From: Verrucomicrobiales bacterium
GTDB taxonomy: Bacteria > Verrucomicrobiota > Verrucomicrobiia > Limisphaerales > F1-80-MAGS106
Reading direction: 5' to 3'
Length of the DNA: 46,110 nucleotides
Assembly: GCA_005805305.1 (NCBI GenBank)
Contig: SYMW01000117.1
Location: 1-46,110, forward strand
Part shown: positions 26,235-34,262 of the stretch, one piece after another
How the letters are laid out: the number at the start of each line of letters is the position of its first letter
Position numbering within the stretch: the first letter of the stretch is position 1
The notes under the pieces: model-generated
What the model was told of the DNA's origin: nothing
The model's database searches: none
Seen by the model: only the letters and a program-made list of their open reading frames with translations
Translations under genes and position numbers: made by a program

Positions 26235-28922
26235 ATGCGCGTGCTCCTGGTCGCGGGCGTCATGGCGGCCTGTGTCTCTCGCCCTCACTTGACCGGCGCG
26301 GTCTCGGACGAAGCGCCCAAGCTGTCATCGCCGAAAAACGACTGGTGGTCGCTCCAACCACTTTCCCGGCCGTCCATCCCCACCCAAGCCCCCGGCGCCC
26401 CCAGTTACTCAAACCCCATTGACTCGTTCATCGAGCAGAAGAGGGCCGAGAAAGGATTGAAAGAGTCGCGTCCAGCAGATCGCCAGACCTTGATCCGCCG
26501 GTTGTATTTCGATCTCGTCGGTCTTCCGCCCACACCGGAGCGCATCGAGGAGTTTAAGGCCGACAAAGATCCTCTGGCTCTCGAAAAACTCGTCGATCAA
26601 CTTCTGGATTCGCCGCATTACGGAGAAAGATGGGCGCGGCATTGGCTGGACGTAGTTCATTATGGCGAAACCCATGGCTACGACAAAGATCAACCCAGGC
26701 CGAATGCCTGGCCCTACAGGGACTATGTCATTCGAGCCCTGAATGAAGACCGCCCCTACTCCCGCTTCGTGAAGGAGCAAGTGGCGGGCGATGTTCTTTA
26801 TCCTGGTTCGCGGGATGGGATTGAGGCTCTCGGATTCGTCTCCGCTGGGCCTTGGGATCTGATTGGGCACGCCGAGGTTCCAGAGACGAAACTAGATGGA
26901 AGAATTGCGAGGCACTTGGATCGTGACGACATGGTCGCCAACACCATGCAGACGTTCAACAGTCTCACCGTCCAATGTGCTCAGTGTCACAACCACAAGT
27001 TCGATCCGATTTCACAGGAGGATTACTACAGCTTGCAGGCCGTGTTCGCGGCTGTGGACCGCGCTGACAAGCGCTATGACAAAGATCCTGTCGTGGGCCA
27101 AACCCGCAAGAGGATCGTGTCGAGGCAGTCGGCCATCGCCGATCGCAAGAAAGAGTTGCAGGCCAGCATCGTCGCCCGGGCGGGCGCGCCCTTCGACGAA
27201 CTGGACAAGAAAATCGGCGCATTGGAAAAGTCGATTCGAAAGGGGGACGCCTTCGGTTACCACAGCGCCATCGAGAAGAGGCCGGACGCGGTGAAATGGG
27301 TTCAAGTGGATCTTGGCCGTGGTGTAACGCTTAGCAACATTGTGCTCCGCGCCTGCAAAGATGATTTCAATGGCATCGGCGAAGGGTTCGGTTTTCCTGC
27401 GCGCTTCAAAGTGGAGATCTCATTGGAATCTGAATTCAAGGAGGGAGTCTTGGTGAGCGATCAGTCTCGCGAGGATGTTTCCAATCCCAAACTGAAGCCG
27501 TGGATCATCAACACTGGCGGACAAGCAGCCCGCCACATCAGGGTCACGGCCACCAAGCTGGCGCCAAGGCAGGATGATTACATTTTCGCGCTGGCGGAAC
27601 TGGCCGCCTACGACTCGAGCGGCAAGAACGCCGCGCTTGGCGCGGCCGTGTCGGCGCTGGACTCCACGGAAGCGCCGGTCCGCTGGCAAAAGGCCAATCT
27701 CACCGACGGTTGGTATCCCGGGGTGGTCCTGCTGGACAGCCCGGAGCTTGCCCCTCTTCGCGCCGAGCGCGACGCGCTGCTGGCCAAGGCCACGATGGAG
27801 AGCGAACGCGAGGCGGTCGCGCAGGCGGATCGCGATTTGGCGGCCATCAGCGAGGAAATCCAGAAACTGCCGGCGCCCAGCGTCGCTTATGTCGCGACCG
27901 TTCACACGGGTGGTGGCGCCTTTGTTGGGACGGGGGCCAAAGGAGGCAAGCCACGGCCCATTCATGTGTTAAATCGCGGGAGCCTGGACAAGCCTGGGCG
28001 CGAAGCGGTGCCGGGGACGCTCAGTTGCATGGAGGGGCTTTCCTCCCGATTCGAGCTTCCCGCCAACCATGCCGAGGGAGAGCGCCGCGCGGCTTTGGCG
28101 GCGTGGCTGGCGGATGCGAGAAATCCGCTGACGTGGCGCTCCATAGTCAATCGAGTCTGGCAGTACCATTTCGGGCGCGGCCTTGTGGAAACCCCAAACG
28201 ATTTTGGGAAAATGGGCGAGCGTCCAACACACCCTGAGTTGCTCGACTGGCTGGCCGTCGAGTTCCGCGACGGCGGCCAGTCGCTCAAGTCTCTGCACCG
28301 CCTCATCGTAACGAGCGCCACCTATCGACAAAGCTCCCAGGGCGTGGAAGCCTATGCGAAGATCGATTCCGATAATCGGTATCTGTGGCGCATGAATCGT
28401 CGCAAGCTCGAGGCCGAATCCGTGCGCGACTCGGTTCTATTCGTCTCCGGCAGGCTTGATCTCAAGATGGGCGGCCCCAGCTTCAAGGATTTTGTTGTCG
28501 AGAAACCGGAGCATTCCCCGCACTACGAGTACCACCTCCACGATCCCGAGGATCCCAAATCGCTTCGCCGGTCGGTCTACCGTTTCATAGTGCGTTCCCA
28601 GCAGCAGCCTTTCATGACGACTCTCGATTGCGCGGATCCTTCCATGCAAGTGGGCCGTCGGAACGAAAGCGTTTCAGCCCTGCAAGCCTTGACGCTCCTG
28701 AACAACTCGCTGATGCTGAGCGCGAGCCGGCATTTCGCGGCAAAGATCGAGGCCAGAACGGGCGGCACGAAGGAGAAAGTTCGGCGGGCCTTCCACGAAG
28801 CGCTCGGACGACTCCCGGCACCTGAGCACGAGGTGGAATTAGCGGCATACGCTGCCGAGTTTGGGCTCACAAACTTCTGCCGGCTGCTGTTCAATTTGAA
28901 CGAGTTTTCTTTTGTTGATTAA
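26235..28922 (+). CDS. DUF1549/DUF1553 secreted protein with inserted discoidin-like domain
   Basis: An 895-residue exported protein, paralogous in outline to the one at 15444. The N-terminus is a signal sequence with possible lipobox MAAC. DUF1549 (about 55-290) has RRLYFDLVGLPPTPERIEEF, HYGERWARHWLD and the heme-like CAQCHNHKFDP near Cys249. About residues 355-460 look like an F5/8 type C (discoidin) fold: WVQVDLGRGVTLSNIVLRA ... RHIRVTATKLAP ... FALAELAAYDSSG; such domains often bind carbohydrate. A helical stretch follows, then DUF1553 (about 620-880) with NPLTWRSIVNRVWQYHFGRG, THPELLDWLAVEF, SATYRQSS and the end NEFSFVD. A 24-residue longer start at 26163 is possible. It ends 3 bases before the DUF1501 gene. 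Confidence 0.87.
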   Translation: MRVLLVAGVMAACVSRPHLTGAVSDEAPKLSSPKNDWWSLQPLSRPSIPTQAPGAPSYSNPIDSFIEQKRAEKGLKESRPADRQTLIRRLYFDLVGLPPTPERIEEFKADKDPLALEKLVDQLLDSPHYGERWARHWLDVVHYGETHGYDKDQPRPNAWPYRDYVIRALNEDRPYSRFVKEQVAGDVLYPGSRDGIEALGFVSAGPWDLIGHAEVPETKLDGRIARHLDRDDMVANTMQTFNSLTVQCAQCHNHKFDPISQEDYYSLQAVFAAVDRADKRYDKDPVVGQTRKRIVSRQSAIADRKKELQASIVARAGAPFDELDKKIGALEKSIRKGDAFGYHSAIEKRPDAVKWVQVDLGRGVTLSNIVLRACKDDFNGIGEGFGFPARFKVEISLESEFKEGVLVSDQSREDVSNPKLKPWIINTGGQAARHIRVTATKLAPRQDDYIFALAELAAYDSSGKNAALGAAVSALDSTEAPVRWQKANLTDGWYPGVVLLDSPELAPLRAERDALLAKATMESEREAVAQADRDLAAISEEIQKLPAPSVAYVATVHTGGGAFVGTGAKGGKPRPIHVLNRGSLDKPGREAVPGTLSCMEGLSSRFELPANHAEGERRAALAAWLADARNPLTWRSIVNRVWQYHFGRGLVETPNDFGKMGERPTHPELLDWLAVEFRDGGQSLKSLHRLIVTSATYRQSSQGVEAYAKIDSDNRYLWRMNRRKLEAESVRDSVLFVSGRLDLKMGGPSFKDFVVEKPEHSPHYEYHLHDPEDPKSLRRSVYRFIVRSQQQPFMTTLDCADPSMQVGRRNESVSALQALTLLNNSLMLSASRHFAAKIEARTGGTKEKVRRAFHEALGRLPAPEHEVELAAYAAEFGLTNFCRLLFNLNEFSFVD

Positions 28923-28925
28923 TCC

Positions 28926-30443
28926 ATGCAGAACTCCTCTCCATTCCACAGGCCGGCGCCGCGTCGGACGCAGCCGACCAGACGCGAGTTTTTGTGGCGT
29001 TCTGGTGGCGGGCTTGGCGGCATCGCGCTTGCCAGTTTGCTTCATACAGAAGGCCTGCTCGCCTCCGCCGCGGCCCCGATCGATCGCGGATCTGGCTCGA
29101 AGCCGCCCCAGTACAAACCCCGCGCGAAGCGAGTGATTCAACTGTTCATGGGAGGAGCGGCCAGCCACCTCGATCTGTTTGATTTCAAACCTGAGCTGGT
29201 GAAACGGGATGGTCAAAAAAGTGATTTTGGCGAATATGTGGAGGCGTTTCAGGATGGGCTCGGCCCCTGGATGAAGCCCGTTTGGGAGTTCAAGCCATAC
29301 GGCCAGTGCGGCAAGCTGCTCAGCGACGTGGTAGCTGACCTGGGCGCCGTGGCGGACGACTTGGCGTTTGTCCATAACCTGGTAGGCAAGACCGGCGTGC
29401 ATAGCCAGGCCACTTATCTCCAGTCCACCGGCTTTCAGCTGCCCGGCTTTCCAGGCATGGGCTCATGGATTAGCTACGGCCTCGGCAGCATGAACGAGAA
29501 TCTCCCCACTTTTGTCGTGCTTCCGGACCACAGGGGCTTCGCGTCCAACGGACCGAAAAACTGGGACTCCGCTTTCTTGCCGGGCCAGCATGCCGGCACC
29601 ATCATTTATCCCGGGCAAGAGAGCCCAATCGCAGACCTCTTCCCGGGCAAACATGGAAACTTTGTCTCCGCAAGGAGCGAATCGGCGGCTCATGGAATGC
29701 TGGCCCGGCTCAATGGGGATCACGCCGCTTTGCGAGAGGGTGACGACCGCCTCTGGGCCCGCCTCCGCAGCTATGAACTCGCGGCGCGCATGCAACTTTC
29801 GGCTCCCGAAGCTCTGGACATCTCCAAGGAACCCGACTCAATGCTTGAGCTCTACGGCGTCCAGCGATCGCCCAAGACGTGGCCCAAGGAGATCAATGCG
29901 GAGGAAGAGCGGGATTATTTTGGGCGCAAGTGCCTCGTGGCGCGGCGGCTTGTGGAACGTGGCGTGCGTTTCGTTCAAATTTGGTCCGGCAACGACAACG
30001 GGTTTCCAAGGCGGAATTGGGATTCGCACGAGGATATTCGACGCGACCACGGCCCTCTTTCCCAAGGTTTTTCGAGGGGCGCGGCGGCGCTGATCCAAGA
30101 TTTGAAGCAGCGCGGCCTTCTTGAGGATACGATCGTTTTGTGGACCACTGAGTTTGGCCGCATGCCCAGCACCCAAGGCGGCAAAGGCCGCGACCACAAT
30201 CCCTATTGTTTCACCAACTGGCTCTGCGGCGGCGGGATCAAAGGAGGCACAGTTTGCGGCCAAAGCGACCTATGGGGATACAAACCCCTCGATCGCGCGA
30301 ACCCGACCACGGTTTACGACATTCATGCCACCATCCTCCATCTTCTTGGCATTGATCACACCAAGTTGGCTTTCCGGCACAATGGCATCGATCGCCGGCT
30401 GACGGACGTGCATGGCGAAGTCATCCAAGGGCTCTTGGGTTGA
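28926..30443 (+). CDS. DUF1501 protein, Tat-exported (second copy)
   Basis: A 505-residue paralogue of the protein at 13982. A twin-arginine signal is at TRREFLWRSGGGLGGIALAS (residues about 18-37). Conserved blocks are LFMGGAASHLDLFDFKPEL, VHSQATYLQSTGF, NWDSHEDIRRDHGPL, VLWTTEFGRMPSTQGGKGRD followed by HNPYCFTNWLCGGG, and a C-terminal DIHATILHLLGIDH shared almost exactly with the first copy. The 3-base gap from the upstream DUF1549/DUF1553 gene makes coupled expression likely. The reaction is unknown. Confidence 0.88.
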   Translation: MQNSSPFHRPAPRRTQPTRREFLWRSGGGLGGIALASLLHTEGLLASAAAPIDRGSGSKPPQYKPRAKRVIQLFMGGAASHLDLFDFKPELVKRDGQKSDFGEYVEAFQDGLGPWMKPVWEFKPYGQCGKLLSDVVADLGAVADDLAFVHNLVGKTGVHSQATYLQSTGFQLPGFPGMGSWISYGLGSMNENLPTFVVLPDHRGFASNGPKNWDSAFLPGQHAGTIIYPGQESPIADLFPGKHGNFVSARSESAAHGMLARLNGDHAALREGDDRLWARLRSYELAARMQLSAPEALDISKEPDSMLELYGVQRSPKTWPKEINAEEERDYFGRKCLVARRLVERGVRFVQIWSGNDNGFPRRNWDSHEDIRRDHGPLSQGFSRGAAALIQDLKQRGLLEDTIVLWTTEFGRMPSTQGGKGRDHNPYCFTNWLCGGGIKGGTVCGQSDLWGYKPLDRANPTTVYDIHATILHLLGIDHTKLAFRHNGIDRRLTDVHGEVIQGLLG

Positions 30444-30789
30444 TCCTTAAAACGCCAGTTGAACCTCGTGGAGATTTGCTAAAGCCTGGATGAGAAAGGT
30501 TTGACGAAGAGCGAGGCATATCCTTTACGGATCTGCTGAGTGATTCGGAAAGACTTTATCGCCCGGATCTTGAGAAGATTCGCCAGGGGCAACTGCCGTT
30601 TTAAGGTGATTGACCCGATTCCCCGGCCTTTTCCGGGTCCAGCCACTTCAAGACGAGGGTTTCGACCGCTGCTTGCCGGACTTCGGCCCGGCAGGGCGCC
30701 GTGGCAGGCTGAAGGCGGGTTTCTCCGCGGAGTCTGTTCCCGCCCCGAACCTGGCACAGCAGATAAGCTTCACCCCACTTGGCTTCATC
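30444..30789. other. Intergenic region holding repeat copy B
   Basis: Between the convergent DUF1501 and VOC genes. The left half is repeat copy B. The right half (30606-30789) has no recognised feature; the VOC frame happens to stay open for about 60 codons beyond its stop, which I do not take as coding. Confidence 0.5.
30446..30605 (-). repeat. 160-bp dispersed repeat, copy B (full length)
   Basis: It starts 3 bases after the DUF1501 stop codon. In inverse orientation it aligns with copy A over all 160 bases without a gap (131 identical by hand count). One terminal repeat has a single change (CGCCAGTTG for CGGCAGTTG). The flanks read TTGATC and ATTGACC, again close to TTGA-C. It lies where a terminator for the DUF1501 transcript would be expected. 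Confidence 0.85.
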
Positions 30790-31179
30790 TCATTCCTCCG
30801 GTTCATGCTCTGCTTCCACCACCTCAAAGACATAGCCATTGGGATCGCGAAAGAAGAAACGCTGGAAGGGTGTCGGACGTTCGGGGGCGATGAGCTGCGC
30901 GCCATTCGCCACGAGGCGCCGCTGGAGCCCTTCGAACTCCGCCAGTGGCACCGCCAGCGCGCAGTGCCGGCCAAATTCTTTCTCGAACTCGGACGGAGCG
31001 AAGTCGTCCACCCGCAGCAGATGCAACTCCTGCCCTGGCGCGACCGCCAGCCAAGCCGCGTCGCGCCCGATGTTTCCGGGACGCGCGATCGGCTGCCACC
31101 CCAGCGTGACGGCGAAGAAGTCGCGCGATTTCTCCACGTCGCGTGTCGCGAGGGTCAAATGGGCGAACGAGGTTTTCAC
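30790..31179 (-). CDS. VOC (glyoxalase/bleomycin resistance) family protein
   Basis: A 129-residue vicinal oxygen chelate protein made of two beta-alpha-beta-beta-beta modules. HLTLATRDVEKSRDFFAVTL begins the first and RHCALAVPLAEFEGLQRRL the second; the end has FFFRDPNGYVFEVVEAE, with the Glu as the usual metal ligand. The His in AHLTL, His near 77 and that Glu could form the metal site. The start is GTG at 31179, which overlaps the ridA stop in a GTGA; this decides it against the longer frame. The substrate is unknown. Confidence 0.85.
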   Translation of the reverse strand: MKTSFAHLTLATRDVEKSRDFFAVTLGWQPIARPGNIGRDAAWLAVAPGQELHLLRVDDFAPSEFEKEFGRHCALAVPLAEFEGLQRRLVANGAQLIAPERPTPFQRFFFRDPNGYVFEVVEAEHEPEE

Positions 31180-31637
31180 GGTGCGACTTCGGCGATCACG
31201 GTCAATTGCACCGCGGCGTCCAGAGGCATCTCGGTGATTCCCACTGCGAGCCGTGAGTGCTGCCCGCGCGGGCCGAAGACGGCGATAAAAAGTTCTGAAG
31301 CTCCGTTGAGCACTCTGGGGTGCCCGCGAAAGCCCGGGGCGCAATGCACGTAGCCCTCGACGCGGACGATTTGCCGCACTTTCTCCAAGTCCCCCGTTGC
31401 GTCCTTGAGCTGGGCCAGCGCGTTGATCGCGCAGTACCGTGCCGCTTGATAGCCCTGCTCCTCCGTGAATTCCGCGCCAAGCCGCCCGGCAAAGGCGATC
31501 TGGCCCTCGCGCCAGGGCAGTTGACCGGAGGTGAAAATAAGGTTGCCCGTGCGCATCCAAGGCAGGTAAGCCGCCACGCCCGCGGGCGGCGGTGGGAGCG
31601 TGATTCCGAGCTGTTTCAATTTATCTTCGGCAGCCAT
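31176..31637 (-). CDS. RidA/YjgF family protein
   Basis: A 153-residue member of the RidA superfamily. Some members hydrolyse reactive enamine/imine intermediates; others act in aromatic or amino acid catabolism. The opening MAAEDKLKQLGITLPPPPAG and VAAYLPWMRTGNLIFTSGQLPW mark the subgroup that begins LGITLPEPP; the usual C-terminal metal/substrate Arg region is LFIAVFGPRGQHSRLAVGIT. The ATG at 31637 starts the family N-terminus; a longer frame to 31706 reads as non-family. The VOC gene is coupled to its end, and an HpcH aldolase gene is divergent from its start. Confidence 0.88.
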   Translation of the reverse strand: MAAEDKLKQLGITLPPPPAGVAAYLPWMRTGNLIFTSGQLPWREGQIAFAGRLGAEFTEEQGYQAARYCAINALAQLKDATGDLEKVRQIVRVEGYVHCAPGFRGHPRVLNGASELFIAVFGPRGQHSRLAVGITEMPLDAAVQLTVIAEVAP

Positions 31638-31683
31638 GTGATGATTCGAGCGCGACAGACCAGTCACTCGCCCGTGTTGCTCT

Positions 31684-31710
31684 GATAGTAGGACTGTGTT
31701 ACCCACTATC
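31684..31710. promoter_or_regulatory. Near-perfect dyad between ridA-like and aldolase genes
   Basis: GATAGTAGG (31684-31692) faces CCCACTATC (31702-31710) over a 9-base spacer; eight of nine pairs match. It lies in the 104-base gap between divergent genes, 31 bases before the aldolase start, a usual place for a repressor or activator site. No regulator gene is adjacent. Confidence 0.4.
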
Positions 31711-31741
31711 GAAATCGCAACACCCGCACAAGACTGAATTC

Positions 31742-32518
31742 ATGAACAACACGATCCAACAACGTCTGGCCGCCGGTCAGATTGTTCGCACGATGTTTCT
31801 CGGGCCCCTGGCCAGTCCCAAACTCGTCGAAATGGCCGGCCTTGTTGGCGACTGGCACGGCGTCTGGATTGATCAGGAACACTCCGCCATTCCACATCAG
31901 CAACTCGAACTGCTCCTCCTCGCCTGCCGCGCCGCCAGACTCGACGCCTTCGTCCGCGTGCCACCGACCGATTACGCGACGATCATGCGCCCGATGGAAG
32001 CCGGCGCGAGCGGCGTGATGGTCGCGATGATTCGTGACGCGGCTCAAGTCCGCCAAATCGTCCAATGGGCCAAGTATCCCCCGCTCGGCACCCGTGGACT
32101 GTTCCAGGCGAACTACGAAGCGGGTTTCGGGACGATCGAGCCCGCGCGTCATGTCGAAACCGCGAATCGCGATCGCTGGCTCGCCATCCAGATCGAAACA
32201 CTCGAAGCGCTTGAGTCCGTCGAAGAAATCGCGGCGGTGGAGGGCGTGGATTGGCTGTTTGTCGGCCCTGGTGATCTGGCCTGCAATCTCGGCGTCCCTG
32301 GACAGGCCTTGCACCCGAAATGTGTCGCCGCGAACGAACGCGTCGCCGCGGCGTGCCGCAAAGTGAACAAGCCGTGGGGCACGCTGGCGCGCAGCCCCGA
32401 GCACGCCGCCCAATGCCGCGAGTTTGGCTGCCAGCTTTTCAGCCTGGGGGGAGACATGGACCTCGTTCACCGGGGCCTGGCGGCGACCAAGAAGATGTAC
32501 GCGGAATTCTTCAACTAA
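31742..32518 (+). CDS. HpcH/HpaI family class II aldolase
   Basis: A metal-dependent aldolase of 258 residues that cleaves or forms 2-keto-4-hydroxy acids (relatives: HpcH, GarL, RhmA). His47 in IDQEHSAI, metal ligands Glu152 (IQIETLEAL) and Asp178 (FVGPGDLACNLG), and the TRGLFQANY loop are at positions within three residues of those I recall for HpcH. The barrel is complete. The actual substrate is open: sugar acid breakdown fits the surroundings. It is divergent from the RidA/VOC pair across a dyad site. Confidence 0.88.
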   Translation: MNNTIQQRLAAGQIVRTMFLGPLASPKLVEMAGLVGDWHGVWIDQEHSAIPHQQLELLLLACRAARLDAFVRVPPTDYATIMRPMEAGASGVMVAMIRDAAQVRQIVQWAKYPPLGTRGLFQANYEAGFGTIEPARHVETANRDRWLAIQIETLEALESVEEIAAVEGVDWLFVGPGDLACNLGVPGQALHPKCVAANERVAAACRKVNKPWGTLARSPEHAAQCREFGCQLFSLGGDMDLVHRGLAATKKMYAEFFN

Positions 32519-32589
32519 GGGTCCGTGCAAGAATCAGTTCGGGCTTTGCTGGCGGAATCATGACATCATGGCGAGGCACGAATGAGGAG

Positions 32590-32606
32590 CAGACCCTCCC
32601 GGTCTG
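32590..32606 (+). repeat. REP-like small hairpin beside a Y1 transposase remnant
   Basis: CAGACC, a CTCCC loop, then GGTCTG: a perfect 6-bp stem about 70 bases after the aldolase stop and 57 bases before the transposase remnant. It could be the aldolase terminator or a leftover of the hairpins that REP-associated transposases act on. Confidence 0.35.
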
Positions 32607-32662
32607 TGACGAATGAGTAACAAAGCCACAATGCCAGGCGCGAGTGGTGGCTTTCTTGCGTA

Positions 32663-32850
32663 TTGTCCAATCACTACCACATTCACTTGGAGGCGCCCAA
32701 ACGGCCGGATGAACTGCCCACCACCGAAGAATTGTTGGAGATGCTGGACCGATTGGAGTTTGAAGAGGATTACACGCGGACCAAAGCGCAGATCGGACTG
32801 TTCCGTGCAGCCAAGGAGCGATGCCTGGCTCAATATTTTCCGTTGCGCAC
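32663..32850 (+). pseudogene. REP-associated tyrosine (Y1) transposase remnant
   Basis: The translation begins SNHYHIHLEAPKRPDELPTT and goes on with EELLEMLDRLEF, then a charged stretch through AKERCLAQYF. The His-x-His (HYHIH) motif and the KRP-x-x-LPTTEELL pattern match the start of the verrucomicrobial group of REP-associated Y1 transposases as I know it. The first strand before the motif, and everything from the catalytic Tyr helix onward, are missing. The right end runs into the 3' end of the epimerase-like gene, overlapping it by about 20 bases. Boundaries are approximate. Confidence 0.6.
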
Positions 32851-33942
32851 TTCGAAATGGGTCGGTTTGTTGAGCGAGGGACCGCCATTTTTCACCCAAT
32901 GCGCCGTCCACCGAATCATCGTCTCCAAGGACGTCTTTGGCGGCCCGAGCTGTCTCGAGAGATGTTCGGTGTCGCTCAAAAGGGCGGTATCCGATTCCTC
33001 TCCCTCGAATCGGACTGGACGATCGAGCAACTCCGAAAAGCGTGTGGCCACCGCCCTTACGGAGCACGCTCCGGAAGCCGTCAAATTGAGAACCGCGGGA
33101 GGATTCGACGCCACGTCGAACGACCGCAAGATCATCTCGTTTGCGTCGCCCTGCCAGATGCAGTTGAAGCAGCCGTTGCTCACGTTGACGGGGATCGATT
33201 CCCACACCATCCGGGCAATGTCGTGGAGGACGCCGTAACGTAGATCGATGGCATAGCTCAGACGAAGCAAGGCCATGGGGTTGCCGTGCCTGGCGGCGAA
33301 ATACTCGAAGATGCGTTCCCGAGCCACGGCGGCGTTCGCGTATTCTCCGATCGGCGTCAGGTCACAACTCTCGCGGGCGCCCCCGCTCTGAACCGGCACA
33401 AACGGATACACGTTGCCGGTGGAAAGGGCGACCATGCGCGCGGATGGGTATCTCTCTGCGGCATGGGCGGGGGCAAGCGCGTTTGCCGCCCATGTGGACG
33501 CCGGATTCTGCAGAGTTCCAAACTTTTGTCCTGCCAGGTATAACACATTGTCGGAGTCAGGCAGGCGCTCCACCGCGGCGCGGTCCAAAAGGTCGGCGCT
33601 CCAAGTGCTGACTCCCCGCCGTTCGAGCCAATTCTTTGCCTGGGGATTGGTAAATCGGCTCACCGCGACGATCTCGAGCGGATGCGCGGCCGCTTTCGCC
33701 GCACGCTTCGCCAAGACCGCCAGGGTCGGGCCCATCTTGCCGCCCGCGCCTAAAACGACCAGGGGGCTGCGCAACGTCCGAATCGAGCGGGCCAACTGGC
33801 CACTGGCTCGCGTCAGCACGTCCTCAAGCTCCGATTCGTTCTGGATGAAGGGTTGAAACGATTCATCGTGGCAGGGCAGGGCTGAAGCTTGTCCGTTCTC
33901 ATCGCCTGCAAATTCCACCTCTCTGATAGCTTGCGATCTCAT
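32830..33942 (-). CDS. NAD-dependent epimerase/dehydratase-like protein without the YxxxK lysine
   Basis: A 370-residue Rossmann-fold protein of the extended short-chain dehydrogenase type. About 55 residues precede the dinucleotide-binding LVVLGAGGKMGPTLAV (61-76). It has LSTGNVYPF (173-181) where the catalytic Ser/Thr lies, and Tyr201 in GEYANAAVARER; the Lys normally four residues after the Tyr is Ala205. The C-terminal half (ALLRLSYAIDLRYGVLHDIA, ... VLNLTASG ...) keeps the sugar-nucleotide epimerase style. Either this subgroup uses other residues or it binds rather than reacts. The reading frame ends in a short tail next to the transposase remnant, so the last residues may have been altered by that insertion. 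Confidence 0.78.
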   Translation of the reverse strand: MRSQAIREVEFAGDENGQASALPCHDESFQPFIQNESELEDVLTRASGQLARSIRTLRSPLVVLGAGGKMGPTLAVLAKRAAKAAAHPLEIVAVSRFTNPQAKNWLERRGVSTWSADLLDRAAVERLPDSDNVLYLAGQKFGTLQNPASTWAANALAPAHAAERYPSARMVALSTGNVYPFVPVQSGGARESCDLTPIGEYANAAVARERIFEYFAARHGNPMALLRLSYAIDLRYGVLHDIARMVWESIPVNVSNGCFNCIWQGDANEMILRSFDVASNPPAVLNLTASGACSVRAVATRFSELLDRPVRFEGEESDTALLSDTEHLSRQLGPPKTSLETMIRWTAHWVKNGGPSLNKPTHFEVRNGKY

Positions 33943-34262
33943 GAAGCGTCAGTGGCGGGAAATATTGAAACTGGTTTCCTGGAGGGCATATGAATTCTTC
34001 TTTCTGTGGCACGGAGGGTGCGTCGTCGAGTCAAATGTACACGTCGGGGAAAAGGAAGGAAAAATCGCGAACCCATCAAGCTAGAGACCTCAGAATTGCT
34101 GCAACCATTTGTGAAAAAGTACAGAAGAAACATCATGCCGGCAGGCACGGCAAACGTGGCCGATTATCCTTAAAGCGTGAGAGTACGCCTTTCAGACAGA
34201 ACCAGTATCAGCAACCCGAACACTGGGAAGCCGAAAATCCAAGGTTCGGGGAGGCGTGGCGG
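33943..34262. other. Intergenic region, no supported gene
   Basis: The 320 bases between the epimerase-like gene start and the lipoprotein gene end hold no convincing frame. A weak 5-bp hairpin (CCGAA at 34231, TTCGG at 34245) lies 14 bases past the lipoprotein stop on the minus strand and might end the secretin-lipoprotein transcript. The right base composition is slightly more AT-rich than the genes around. Confidence 0.45.

Noticed and set aside
30606-30789. C-terminal extension of the VOC protein by read-through of its TGA
   Set aside because: The frame stays open for about 60 codons but matches nothing in VOC proteins, and the length is not surprising at this GC content. The family end motif occurs before the stop.
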